Of a DNA stretch of 64,000 nucleotides, positions 21,783 through 33,935 are shown piece by piece (position 1 is the stretch's first letter; each line of letters starts with the position of its first letter). The notes beneath the pieces were generated by a model. The model did not search any database and was not told the DNA's origin. It was given only the letters and a program-made list of their open reading frames with translations. Source of the DNA: Undaria pinnatifida (lineage: Eukaryota > Sar > Phaeophyceae > Laminariales > Alariaceae). Made by a program: the position numbers and the translations under genes. Location of the stretch: the NCBI GenBank assembly GCA_012845835.1, contig JABAKD010000001.1:19400890-19464889 (forward strand), written 5' to 3'.

Positions 21783-22190
21783 GAATCTATGTTCGAAACA
21801 CGATTCTGATACAATACGATAATGAGCTCTAGAACATCAAACAAAAAGTACGTGTAGAAAAAACCACGTGGTTGCAAAACAAACAAGACAAATAATATGT
21901 ATTCGAAAACACCACCCTGATACAATACGATAACGAAACCTAGAACATCAACCAAAACGTACACGTGTAGCAAAAACTACGTGGTTACAAAATACATGTA
22001 TTCGAAAATACCGCTCCGAAACAACACGATAACAAAGTCTAGAACATAAACCAAAACATATACGTGTAACATCAAAAACGCGGAAAGCACCACTTTGAAA
22101 CAATACGATAACCAAGTCGAGAATATCAACCAAAACATACGTGAAACAAAAACCACGCGGACACGCAACACACTAGAACCATATACGTCC
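21783..22190 (-). repeat. Four ~100-bp tandem units
   Basis: Units share CGAAA(A/T)AC, CAATACGATAAC, TCTAGAACATCAACCAAAAC and ACCACGTGGTT. On the minus strand they translate to a recurring hydrophobic motif like YVLVDVLDFVIVLYQSG, but the units are not all multiples of three. One in-frame TAG lies at about 21977-21979. Confidence 0.7.
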
Positions 22191-23110
22191 GCATACGAAC
22201 ACCAGTCAAAAGGTGGAACCCATATACCCTGGGTTCCAAACTGAGGTCCCTACGAGTCCGAAACATCACATAGTCCACATAAAGTCTTCACACGAACCTA
22301 AAAATGTGTCACAACTGCTCGTTGCCAAATGACAGGTTCATCAAGAACGCAAGAACAAACAGAACGAGAGGCAGGGTAAATCGAAGCAGCGCAAATCATT
22401 ATAGCATTCGCCCACCACATCACCTCCTTTGAAATTGGTTTTGGGCATCAGCGAACTGGGTCCAACGCATGCCCGTAGAGTCTTAGGTGGAGTGAGGAGC
22501 GGTAGTAAAAATCAAGTGCGCTGCTCGATAACCTCTTCCTGACCGTCGGTATACTGAACAATCTTCGGGCCGCGTCTTCTCTGTGTCAGGTGTGTGAGGA
22601 ATTTCTTTGTCATTTTTCAAGCAAGCGGTTGCGTTGGCATATACTACCTGGCTTGATGTAAAGGAAAGGAACACCACTGAGCGATCATCTACTACATGTT
22701 AGGGCATGTTTTCATGAACACCACTAACAAGAGCACCAGACATGGACGCGACATCTACAGGACTACAACATCTTCGACGACATTGGGGAGAAAACAGGAC
22801 GTATAAGTGTACACTATATATAGTCTATAATAATGTGGAAAGTAAGTACAGACAGGGATGTTAACACTGCGGTAAACCACACGACCACCTATTACGCAGG
22901 GTATTTCGTGCCTCCATCCGCTTACATGATTGCCTGACAACCCCTACTATTCCAAACGCAGTGGAATGTGCCTAACGAAGTAAAGTCACCCTCGCGTTCA
23001 ATAGTGGTGACATCGCATGTCCACGTGAGACAACCTTTACGAAAACGCAGTAGCATATGCCTGACGAAGTGAAGTCACCCTCGCCTTCAATAGTAGTGAC
23101 ATCGCATATA

Positions 23111-23960
23111 TATGACGTTGCATGCCCACCTCAACTGCTGTATTTGTAAGATGTATCTCTGTCTTAGAATTGGCGACCTCAGAGCCCCACAGCGGCACGG
23201 TTGAAAATCATGGACGTGAAATCACACATTTGAGACAATAATAAGTTGAAAAGGAAGCACAAACAGACGTGATACACTGCCGACCCATCGCATACCCTCC
23301 TGAGACGACCTTTACGAAACACAGCACCATTTACCTCACGAAGTAAAATCACCCTCGCGATCAATAGTGATGACATCGCATATATATGACATCATATACC
23401 CACCTCGCCTGATGTATTTGTAGGACGTATCTCTGACTTAAAATTGACGACTGCAGAGCCCCACATCGACAAGGTAAAATCATAGGCGTGAAATCGTACA
23501 TTTATTTGAGACAAAAATAAATTTGGAAAAGGAAGCACAGTCAGATGTGTTAAAATTGCGGTAAACAACCTTACCAACCCATTACGTAGGGTATTTCGTA
23601 CATACCGTCTGCATGATCGCCTCCCCACCTATGCCAAGCGAAGTATTACTAACGAGGTAACGTGATTGAGCGCGTGAATACCAAGTATGACTAATGAGGT
23701 AACGTAATTGAGCACATGTATACCAAGCGTCGATTCGCATCCCTCCCTCTAATGCTCAATGACGGAGACAGCCGGAGACAGCATATGGCCACATACATCA
23801 CCTCGCATGCTGTATTTGGCAATACGTATCTCTTTCGTATAGTTAGCAATGTCAGAAAATAATGGTAACTGTATGATGGTGGTAACAAACAGTGCATGAC
23901 CACATCACCTCGCCTGTTGCATTTGACAATACGTATCTCTTTCTTATAATTAGCGATGTC
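23111..23960 (-). repeat. Tandem modules in the palindrome spacer
   Basis: Diverged modules repeat CCCACCTC, TGTATTTG, GTATCTCT, ATTGGCGACC-like and CAGAGCCCCAC. The first two are about 273 bases apart (near 23126 and 23399); shorter ones follow near 23799 and 23909. They resemble the inner end of the left arm. Confidence 0.6.
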
Positions 23961-24129
23961 AGAAAATAATGGTACCTACAAATATTCTATAAAATATTCT
24001 AGCTTTCGATCGATGTATCATACAACAACAAACTATGAAGATTTAACACGTTATTTACTACACTTAAACACTGGGTTGCATGCTGCATCTAACATCAAAC
24101 CTTCTAGAATAGTAAACACTACAAGCCAG

Positions 24130-24211
24130 ATGATATAAGGGATGTCTTATTGCTTCAATCGTCAGGTTTGTCCCCTTTGAGAATTTATAGTTTCCGCGCA
24201 CATATTGAAAT

Positions 24212-24247
<36 letters not shown>

Positions 24248-25800
24248 CCTCCCCCTCCACTGACCTCTTTTTCATAACAAACCCCAACCTTTTTCCCCCC
24301 CCCCCGCCCCTCCGTCCCCCGATCCCCCCCCCCCCCCCCCCTTCCGCCTACTCTCACCAAACGCCCCACTCACAATCAAAATCGGCCTGAGTAATAAACA
24401 CCTATACGCAGTTGATACCACATCATTATCTTTCTGACCATCCATGACGAAGGTTTCAATTATTTCCCCCCCCCCCCCCTCCAACGCCCCCTCTTTTCCG
24501 ACCACCTACACGATCGCCTAGACCTAGCACCACGCGTATAACAAGCTGCTACATATCTTTGATCTCACAGCCGAAGTGTATTTGAATATTATTTGTGACC
24601 TAAACCTCCTAAAAAATCCCCCCCCCCCCCCCTCTTGCTCTCCCATACTCAAACGCCCCACCAAATATCAAAATCCGCCACATTAACAAACACTTCACGC
24701 ACAGGATATCACCTCATTATCTTTCGAGAGCCATCCATGCCGCTGTGTTTCCCCCCCCCCCCCCCTCCAACGCCCCCTCCTTCCCGACCACCTGCACGAT
24801 CACGTAGACCTAGCACCACGCGTATAACAAGCTGATACATATCTTTGATCTCACAGCCGAAGTGTATTTGAATATTATTTGTGACCTAAACCTCCTCAAA
24901 AACCTCCCCCCCCCCCCCCCCCTCTTGCTCTCCCTTACTCAAACGCCCCACCAAATATCGAAATCCGCCACATTAATAAACACTTCACGCACAGGATATC
25001 ACCTCATTATCTTTCGAGAGCCATCCATGCCGCTGTGTCCCCCCCCCCCCCCGCCTCGAACGCCCCTTTCTTCCCCATCACCCGCACCTTCGCCTAGACC
25101 TAGCACCACACGTATAACAAACCCCTCACCTAAAGCCCTTTCCCCCCCCCCCCCCCCCGCCCCCCGCCCCCGCCCCCACCCCCCACCCTCCCCCCCCAAC
25201 CCATCCCAACCCCACCCCCTCGAACACTCCACCCTCTCTTTACTCACTGATTGTACGACTTACCCCAGAATATACACGATAAACTGATGTATTATTTCCA
25301 AAAATGTCACATTTGTCCCCTCGAAATAATGTATAGTTTCCAGGCACATATCGAGCTGCCCCCCCCCCCCCCCCCCCCCCGCGCCAACCCCCCCCCCCCC
25401 CCCCCCCCGCCCCCAATAATATACTGGTGCCAAAACCGTCAGATTTATCCCCTCGAAAGGATTTATAGCTTACATGCACAAATTGCCCCTTCCCCCCCCC
25501 CCCCCCCCGCGCCCCCCTCCAAACCCGCTCGCTTTTGATCAAAACCAGGCCCCCCCTTTGCCTTCACAGCTGTCAGATTTTGTCCCCCTCAGAAACGGGT
25601 TTTATAGTTTCCGCGCACAGACTGACTAAAATCATCCTGTTGACCCTGATAGCTACACTGTAGCTGTAAGGGGAGTCGCCGACCTATATCCTTAATGAGG
25701 ACACACAACTCGTAATGCGCGCGATCGGAGTATCACACACAGCTTGCAAAGATGAGTTTCGACGAAATCTTCGATCTCACAGCTGGAGTGTATTTTAATT
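24130..25800 (-). mobile_element. G-tract element, copy C, in palindrome spacer
   Basis: Read on the minus strand from 25800: a full head, blocks of GGAAACTATA and AGGGGA(C/T)AAAT between G-runs, then a tail repeated three times at about 293-base spacing (landmarks near 24364, 24656 and 24949). At each tail-tail junction the first bases of the head (GGCTGTGAGATCAAAGATAT) are joined to the tail start (GCTTGTTATACGCGTGGTGC). No protein is encoded; all long frames here are polyproline or polyglycine. Confidence 0.7.
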
Positions 25801-25809
25801 TTTATAATA

Positions 25810-27875
25810 TATGCGATGCCACTATTGAACGCGAGGGTGACTTTACTTCGTCAGGCATATGCTACTGCGTTTCGTAATGGTTGTCTCACGTGGAAATGCG
25901 ATGTCACCACTATTGAACGCGAGGGTGACTTTACTTCGTTAGGCATATGCTACTGCGTTTGGTATGGTAGAGGTTGTCAGGCAATCATGTAAGCGGATGG
26001 AGGCACGAAATACCCTGCGTAATAGGTTGGTCGTGTGGTTTACCGCAGTGTTAACATCCCTGCCTGTACTTACTTTTCACATCATTAAGACTATAGTGTA
26101 CGCTTATACGTCCTGTTTTCTCCCCACTGTCGAGTCGAAGATGTTGTGGTCCTGTAGATGTCGCGTCCATGTCTGGTGCTCTTGTTAGTGGTGTTCATGA
26201 AAACATGCCCTAACGTGTAGTAGATGATCGCTGAGTGGTGTTCTTTTCCTTTACATCAAGCCAGGTAGTATATGCCAACGCAACCGCTTGCTTGAAAAAC
26301 GACAAATAAATTCCTCACACACCTGACACAGAGAAGACGCGCCCGAAGATTGTTGAGTATACCGACGGTCAGGAACAGGTTATCGAGCAGCGCACTTGAT
26401 TTTTACTACCGCTCCTCACTCCACCTAAGACACTACGGGCATGCGTTGGACCCAGTTCGCTGATGCCCAAAATCAATTTCAAAGGAGGTGATGTGGTGGG
26501 CGAATGCAATAATGATTTGCGCTGCTTCGATTACCCTGTCTCTCGTTCTGTTTGTTCTTGCGTTCTTGATGAACCTGTCATTTGGCAACGAGCAGTTGTG
26601 ACGCATTTTTAGGTTTGTGTAAAGACTTTATGTGGACTATGTGATGTTTCTGACTCGTAGGGACCTCAATTTGGAACCCAGGGTATATGGGTTCCATCTT
26701 TTGACTGGTGTTCGTATGCGGACGTATATATGGTTTTAGTGTGTCGTGTGTCCGCGTGGTTTTTGTTTCACGTATGTTTTGGTTGATATTCTAGACTTGG
26801 CTATCGTATTGTTTGAAAGTGGTGCTTTCCGCGTTTTTGATGCTACACGTATATGTTTTGGTTTATGTTCTAGACTTTGTTATCGTGTTGTTTCGGAGTA
26901 GTGTTTTCGAATACATATTATTTTGTAACCGCGTAGTTTTTGCTACACGTGTACGTTTTGGTTGATGTTCTAGGTTTCGTTATCGTATTGTATCAGGGTG
27001 GTGTTTTCGAATATATATTATTTTGTTTTGTTGTGTTTTGCAACCACGTGGTTTTTGCCACACGTACTTTTTGTTTGATGTTCTAGACTTCATTATCGTA
27101 TTGTATTAGAATCGTGTTTTCGAATATATATTGGTGTACAGTGGTTGGGGGGAGGGGGGGAGGGGGGGAGGGGGGGCTGTTGTATATATATGCAAAACGT
27201 ATTTTTGTACGCCGAGAAAACTGCTTCGGGGGGCTAAAAACGAAGTTGCGAGGGACGTTTGGGAATTTCAACGTTCCCCCTCGCGGCTTTTGTCAAGTAT
27301 GGTTAAATGCATATTCATCCCTGAAGATAGACATGCAGTATCCAGCCTTGACAACTATGGATTGTAGCGGTATCATAATACACTTATAATACCGTTACTC
27401 TTCATAGTTTGACTATGTGTGTATTAATTTTTTTGCTACACGGTGTGGGTTGAATCGAAACGGAGTGAGGCTAGGATTTAAGAAAAAGGGGGGGGGGGGG
27501 GGAGGGGGGGGGAGATTTTGGAAGAAAGCGTTTGTATGTATAGGTAGTCTGCTCATTGAGTATCCCGTCATGGTGGTGGGTGACATGTGATGAGTTGTGG
27601 GAGGTTTTGGAATGTTTCGGCGACTACACTTGCAACTACAGTGTAGCTATCCGGGTCAACAGGGTGATGTTAGTCAGTCTGTGGACGGAAACTATGAAAT
27701 TCGTGGAAGGTAATGCATCAGTTTATCAAGTGAAGTCTGTAAGTCCAATATCTGGTGAGGAAAGGGTGTGGCGGGGGGGTGGGGGGGGGGGGAAGGGGGT
27801 GAATTGCAGCAGCGAGATCTCCAGCACGTGGAAGCGTTTAATACTCTGGCGGATTTCGATGTGGGTCGTTTGAAG
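25810..27875 (-). repeat. Large inverted repeat, right arm
   Basis: Reverse complement of 21090-23110. Landmarks are GCGAGGGTGACTTTACTTCG, GGCAATCATGTAAGCGGATG, CCCAGGGTATATGGGTTCCA, the tandem hydrophobic-motif units, the hairpin, and a terminal G-tract block ending TCTGGCGGATTTCGATGTGG. The unique spacer between the arms is about 2.7 kb. Confidence 0.85.
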
Positions 27876-27879
27876 GAGC

Positions 27880-28155
27880 AAACTTATTATTGTCTCAAAT
27901 GTACGATTTCACGTCCATGATTTTTACCGTGCCGCTGTGGGGCTCTGAGGTCGCTAATTGTCATATATATGCGATGTCACTACTATTGAACGCGAGGGTG
28001 ACTTTACTTCGTCAGGCATATGCTACTGCGTTTCGCAAAGGTTGTCTCACGTGGACATGCGATGTCACCACTATTGAACGCGAGGGTGACTTTACCTCGT
28101 TAGGCACATTCCACTGCGTTCGGTATGGTAGAGGTTGTCAGGCAATCATGTAAGC
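27880..28155 (+). repeat. Extra copy of arm-end module
   Basis: Contains GCGAGGGTGACTTTACTTCG twice and GGCAATCATGTAAGCGGATG, matching 25815-26000 in the same orientation. It sits immediately outside the right arm, so the inverted repeat is bordered by a further copy of its own inner module. Confidence 0.75.
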
Positions 28156-29576
28156 GGATGGAATATATATCATGAACGGATCAATAGGGCCAATAGGGAT
28201 CTGATCTGTCTGATGATGTGTGAAAACATGGGAAGCACATGTACCAGGTACGTGTTGATCTAAATTACCGATACTACACGATACTGTTTGCGAGACATTT
28301 GACAACATCGCTGCACAGTACCCGATACTGGGCTATGATGGGTATGCCACGATGTATTGTCAAATGCGCATCAGATAAATATATTTCATGTATGTGTGTG
28401 ATGTGTGATGTGTGATGTGTGATGTAATGATGTGCATGACTCCTCGGTTTAGGAGCCACGTTTTTGGTGTTATTATAATTGTTTATGTCCGTATGCATAT
28501 CTACGAAACCCCTGACGTAGCTACACGGGTCACAGCCACAGTCGTTCGCCAGTCCTGCCACATGGCTGCTTCCGTCCGTCGTTTTTGGCTTGGATGACAG
28601 ATACACTATCTGACGCGTCTTACGGTAGATGTTGAGCTGCCCAGGTGAGACATAAAGTATCCCTGAAGGTCTGCCAATTAAGCCTATCTTCGGCGTTACT
28701 CACTTACTTTCTTAACGTCAGAAGTAGCAGAGAAGCTTGATATTATTGCTTTAGGCTTGATGACATCTGGCCAGAGCGGACTCTCGCCTGTCCCATCTCA
28801 TGATTATCCCGAATACAAACCGCCATCGTAATATTACGAATACGGACTACTTACCAATTTCAAGGCAACTACTTTCAAATCCGTGCAATAACGCTAGCCC
28901 ATACTGATGAGCCGCATATGCAGAAATATGGGAAATTCGGAGAAACCCGGTTCCACGAACTAGAACATGAGTCGAAGATGCGGCTGCTCAAAACCAACTC
29001 AAAATCCTCTCCCACACCTCTGAACGGAAAGGCTCTGCAACCGGGAAAAACGCGAATGACTGTAATGGAAGGAAACACTTAGGCGCTATGGCAAGGATAA
29101 CCAAGCCAAAAACCTCCCTCGGACCGCCATCATGGAGGGGGGGAATGGTGAGAAAGCGACACATATGCATGAAACGGGAAAGGGACACTACCTACAGCCC
29201 CGCGAGGGGGAGAACTGTTTAGCTGAAAACGTTGAACAAATCAACAAAACAAAACACCCAACAGACCTGTGCCCGCGTTATGAATGGACAGGCTACCCTG
29301 GCCGCCCCCCGGCTCGGGTCTGAGAAGAGTGTCGGCAGGGCGAAAACTAAACGAAAACTAACTAAAAACCTACGATCCTGTGCCTCAAATGGCGACCTGA
29401 CTACCCTGACCATGGCCTGGCACTGGGCGAGGGGGGTCGGCAGGAAAATATTAAAAAAGAAAAAAGCAGGAACCGCCCTAAACCCAGCCCAAAACGCATA
29501 AAACACCACAAACACAGGAGAAGAACCCAAACATCATATCTCAGAAAAATCCCCCCCCTGGAAAACTAAATGAAAA
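28156..29576. other. Sparse; possible gypsy 3' region at right end
   Basis: A (GATGTGT)n tract lies at 28398-28428 and a TACCAGGTA site at 28242. Bases 29000-29560 would lie downstream of the retrotransposon reading frame on the minus strand. A run CCAGGGGGGGGA, read on that strand near 29550, could be its polypurine tract. I cannot define LTR ends and see no second LTR. Confidence 0.3.
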
Positions 29577-31279
29577 TCAACTAACCACGGCCGCGCTTCG
29601 AGATTCACTAACGTTACCTTGGATCTCCCGAGGGAAGGCGCTGGTGACGTGGACCTGAAGGCACCAAAAACCTCGTGCGACCCCCGTTAAAATCGTGTAA
29701 CGCGTGGGATAGAGAAGAAGTTTCATCGGTCTCAGGTCTTCCCAAAACCAGACCAGATATACCCCGTCAGCCGTCGTGCTCGTGCTGATTTTCCCAAGCC
29801 ACCACAACCCATCTTCGCCCTTGCACCAAAAGTGGACCCCCTTCTTGGGGAGTACAGTTTTGCTGAAGCGACGAAGCCAATCCGTGCGCGTGATGCAAGC
29901 GTAGCTGGGTGCCAAAAAACGTTCGCCTTCATTCCGAGAAAGCTCACGCTGTCCCGCGGCAATGCGCATCCGGCGGTAAAGGCGGTTGGCCTGGCGGTGT
30001 TGGTCAGGGGTATCGGTCCAGTAACGCAAAGTATGGGGCGAGAGTGTTGTAGATACATTTCCCGTTCTCAGGATGGTTCAGATAGCCCTACCCAATGCGT
30101 CTTGTATAGCACCAAGATGAGGCCACCTAGCCCGCGGACCGACTGGTGATCGGTGATCTTCTCCACCTCAAGTCGTCGGAGAGGGGCTGCAACGTCGTCT
30201 TGAGTAACGTAGTAAAGAGGAGATTCCTTGGAAACGTTGTTGAGCACGTACTGAGTTACTCCCGCCGGTCTAGGTATTTGGACATGTCGCTGCTGTCGTG
30301 GGGATGGACACAGGGCTTGCAGCGTTCGATTGCCACTCGCCGGCGAGTATGCGAACCAGGCGGGGCGGACGGGAGATCCAAATTGATGAGGTTATCACCG
30401 AGCGGTGAGTCATCCGGGGTGTCGGCGGAGGAGCAGGGACCAGCTGCTAGAACTTTGCAAGGGTCCGTCCGGTTAGGTGCAGTTTGGCTTTGAGTGTCTT
30501 ATCGTCAGTGCCGGCCATAACGCCCTGACGGATGCTTGAAGCTGCGTTGTATACCAATGCCCAACCACCCGCGGCGAATTTGGGGACCGGGCGCAGTGCG
30601 TCGGCGAGGGCGGAGTTTCGGCGATTTACGCGGGGAAAGGTGAGGGCATTGTATTTGCGAGCAGTATCGTTCGCGCGCTGTTGTCGGCCTGTAGCCAGAT
30701 CGCAGTAGGCCAGATGGTCGCGGGCCAAACTCTGGCGTCCCGCGACTCCAGAGCGTTCGAAAACTGCCAGAGGTAGACGTGGGAGTCTACCCATGTGCCC
30801 CTCGTTGAGGGACAAACCCGTCGCCGAGCTGACCGAATTATTGTATGCGAACTCGACCTGAGGGAGCTGCCAATCCCACTCGTCTTGGCGTTCAAAGACG
30901 ACCATAGCCAGCATTTGGGCCATGGTGTTGTTCACCCTCTCAACGCCTCCGTTGTCGTTTGGATAGTAGGAGCTTGTGGCAAGTTCATGGATCCCCAAAA
31001 GCTGCTAAACAGCTTGTGAAAGCTTGGCGCAGAACTAGAGGTCTTTGCCCAAGAGGATGGTGCGTTGGCATCCCCAGAGAGGAATTCACTTTCTTTTTTA
31101 TTGACCAAGATGTTGGCGGTGCCCTCAGCGGTGAACTCTTCGGCGGTGACGGCGAACATACCGGCCCCACGACTGGAACGGTCGGTGGCGAGCAAGATGT
31201 AATTGTTGCCGCGCGGCGTGACCGCAAGAGGGCTGAATAGTCTGTGCAATTTCCCGCCCCCCCCAGGCTCGCTGATCAC
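29577..31279 (-). pseudogene. Ty3/gypsy chromovirus relic: integrase and chromodomain
   Basis: This is the 3' part of a Ty3/gypsy pol gene; integrase inserts the cDNA copy and the chromodomain targets chromatin. Read 5' to 3' on the minus strand: the start of the integrase core (ILLATDRSSRGAGMF, about 31180), the second catalytic Asp in GKDL (about 31040), then the glutamate segment YYPNDNGGVERVN with WDWQLPQVEFAYNNSV (30800-30960). A chromodomain follows (LEVEKITDHQSVRG, YKTHWVGL, about 30070-30172), then a C-terminal tail with the segment WWLGKISTSTTADGVYLV. In-frame stops lie at 31035-31037, 31005-31007 and 30068-30070, the last where chromodomains keep a tryptophan. Frame changes also occur near 31080 and 30440. 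Protease, RT and RNase H are absent: the relic ends at an AT microsatellite. It is a dead 5'-truncated copy. Confidence 0.85.
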
Positions 31280-31293
31280 TGTAGGAGCTACAA

Positions 31294-31326
31294 TATAGAT
31301 ATATATATATATAATATATATATATT
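31294..31326. repeat. AT microsatellite
   Basis: A run of alternating AT about 33 bases long at the 5' truncation point of the gypsy relic. Confidence 0.9.
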
Positions 31327-31639
31327 AAGTCAACCAAAACATGGAGCAAGGAAAAAGGTGCGCTTACCTCTGTCAAGGCTACGTACTATATTAAAACAAT
31401 TGTCCTACACACTACTTCTACGTGGCTGTTCCCCCAACAACGAAAATAATATATATATGTACGCAGTCAAATAAATACGTTAACCAGATATAAAATTTGC
31501 CCGTGGCTCAAGCGCGGAACGAATACGGTGGTGACGCACAAAGGATATTCCATTGATTTTGGGTAACTTTTGGAATTGACGAGTACGGTAAACCATACAC
31601 ATTATGACCAATCAATTGCTCCACGTATCGTAGTACACA

Positions 31640-32600
31640 GCTTCCCTTCAGCCTCTTTTCCACGTCGATTTTGACATCTAATGTGCAGAGAGAGTGCGCT
31701 AGTGGTAGCTACACGACGTGGCGTACGCGCCCTGCGGCGAAATCGCATATTCTCTCTCTCGTCGAGAAAAACCACTACCCTCTTGGAAGCATTTTGAAGC
31801 CCTCCCGGACTATCCCAAAATAGGGGGTGCCGCAGAATTTTCTGGGCTCCTAAGACGAGAAGCTAAAAGTAATCTCACCATCACCATCACCATCATCACC
31901 AAAACCATTAAGAGGCGGAGGCATTCGTTCGCGCAATCCTACGAACAATTCTATGTGACTAGTCTAGTCCTAAAGAAAATATGCTATGCTCGGGTAAGTA
32001 TCAGGCTAACCAGCAGTTCCTCACGTGAGGCGCTCAACCGGCCAGAAGGCGAGAAACACAATATGGCCCAAACATCGCAACCCTTACCGCACTAAAGACG
32101 GATGACCTTCTCCAGCAAAAATCCTGTACGTCTTCCTTCGAGGAAAACTGTCGAAATGTGCCTTGCCGGCACATGGTTTGAACGCCGTAGGCGTCGAGCT
32201 TTTCTTGGCTCTTTGTGCCCTTCCGCCTCTCATCCACGTCGATCTCGACAGCCATGTAGCGCACTACTGGTAGTAATAGTGATACGACTTGGCGAGGGCA
32301 CCCTCCGGCGAAGTTGGATGAATCTCCCCGGAGGAAAAACACACTCACTCGTACTCTTGCACTTTCGAGAACTTATAGAAAAATCGCATGCTTCTGCCCT
32401 CAAGGAAAACTGCTGAAAGATGTACGCCCGACTCGTAGTTTGAGCGCCACAGGCGTCCAGCGCATCCACTGCCTTTTGTCCTTTGTGCCCCTTTAGCCCC
32501 TAGTCTCCGTCGATCTCGGCATCGATAGAGCGCTCTCCCGGTAGCGACACGACCTGACGAATGCACCCTCCAGAACGTCGCATACTTCTCCCCTCAAAAT
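31640..32600 (-). repeat. Degenerate tandem units, possibly exon-derived
   Basis: Three units lie near 31640-31800, 32130-32345 and 32385-32600; the last two start about 245 bases apart. They share CCACGTCGAT(T/C)T, GACA(T/G)C, GTAG(C/T)(T/G)A(C/T)ACGAC and TCGAGGAAAACTG. On the minus strand two units give similar protein: AVEIDVDERRKGTK with LDAYGVQT and FRQFS against DAEIDGD with LDACGAQT and FQQFS. One frameshift interrupts the last. Each ends in a pyrimidine-rich AG before TTTTCC. They could be duplicated exon-intron units or plain repeats. Confidence 0.45.
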
Positions 32601-33740
32601 AGAACTACCCAAAGTAGTGCAGAACTGCCCACAGTAGTGCCCGTTTCGGCACGGGACTTTGCTAGAATGTCACAGACTGCAAATAAACATGTTGACTTCT
32701 GTTCACGCATGCTACTGATAGTTCGGTACCGGGGTATGATAACACCCGTCTTTTTAGTTGTTTTTTTGACTTCAGGGGCATGGCCTACCTCCTAGGTATG
32801 GGCATGGCCTACCTCGTAGGTATACAAAAAAAACGTAGTTCGAGGTAATGCAAACCATAAACGCCATGCCATCATGACCATTACTCCTCCCATTTATATC
32901 AACACAATTTCTTCCCACAAAACTGCTAGGTACCGCCGCTGTCGCAGTGCACGCGTCTATCGTGACACACGAATGGCGCTCCAACACTGTTGGGCTGCTT
33001 GGTATTAATAGTGCAATTGATCAACCTACATATCCCGTTCGTCAAAAAATGTTTGGCAAAAAAACAACCTGCCTGGTACCCCTCCATCGTAGCACTTGTC
33101 TCGTCGTGCCCTTCAGCTGCTCTTCCATACCTCTTCCAAAGCGGCTTGGACACCTACTACAGGAGACGATTGGTACGGCGATGGTGCTAGGAGCGAACCG
33201 AAATGATCGACGACTCCTCAATGCAGGATCCCGACACCTACAAAGATACTTTACCTATATTTTACTTATATATTGTCATATTTATTCATAAGCCAAAACG
33301 TTAATGTGAGAGAACACGAGAGTCCAACCCGACGAACAATCTTTGTGGCATGACCTCATAGCACCGCCAAACAGTACAACAATGAAATGCCAATATTCAT
33401 CACAATACTTCGAAGTACATGATGCTGTCCGATTTCCGAAAGCGCGAGAGGACAAAAGGCGACAAACAACCTCAAGACCTGGACCAATTTACACCCAAAA
33501 GTACTAGAAAACAACAAAAAGATCGGAATTTCAAAGATACTGGGTGCCTGTATGCCAGAAATCTACCATCACTTCTCTAGGAAAATAATAACTTGGTTTC
33601 AACGATATCGGGTGAGGTTTCCCTCCGACCCATGTTACCATTAGCACGGTAGAGACGCACCATTTTTTTTTTATGAGACTCCGCACATGAGTACACCCAC
33701 CCCAGGAAAATAACGCTACTGGTCAAAAGTGATACATCAT
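32601..33740. other. No gene seen
   Basis: A short duplication, GGGCATGGCCTACCTCSTAGG, lies at about 32777-32822. The rest has no motif, splice-bounded frame or recognised repeat. Confidence 0.4.
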
Positions 33741-33935
33741 ATAATGCCAGGTATCAAATACCAGGTATCATGTAACATCGTGTCGTATACATCATACCAG
33801 GTACCCGGTATCATATAACATCGTATCGATCATATCATAATCATATCGTGTATCATGTCATACAATACCGTATCATTTAGTATGATGTCGTATCATATAA
33901 TATGACATCGTATCATGTAACACAATATCGTGTAA
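33740..33935. repeat. Degenerate TATCATATAATA tandem stretch
   Basis: About 200 bases of loosely repeated CGTATCATATAATA and GTATCATGTAACA words, starting with two TACCAGGTA palindromes (33759 and 33795). Confidence 0.7.

Larger units (their letters stand above)
21090..23110 (+). repeat. Large inverted repeat, left arm
   Basis: From outside in it holds a C-tract block related to the G-tract element, a hairpin (21603-21659), four tandem units of about 100 bases (21783-22190), a single-copy segment (22200-22750) and a module containing CACCCTCGCGTTCAATAG. Each part appears reverse-complemented, in order, at 25810-27875. By eye, 22212-22376 and its partner differ at about 7 of 165 positions. 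The C-runs differ in length. Confidence 0.85.
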
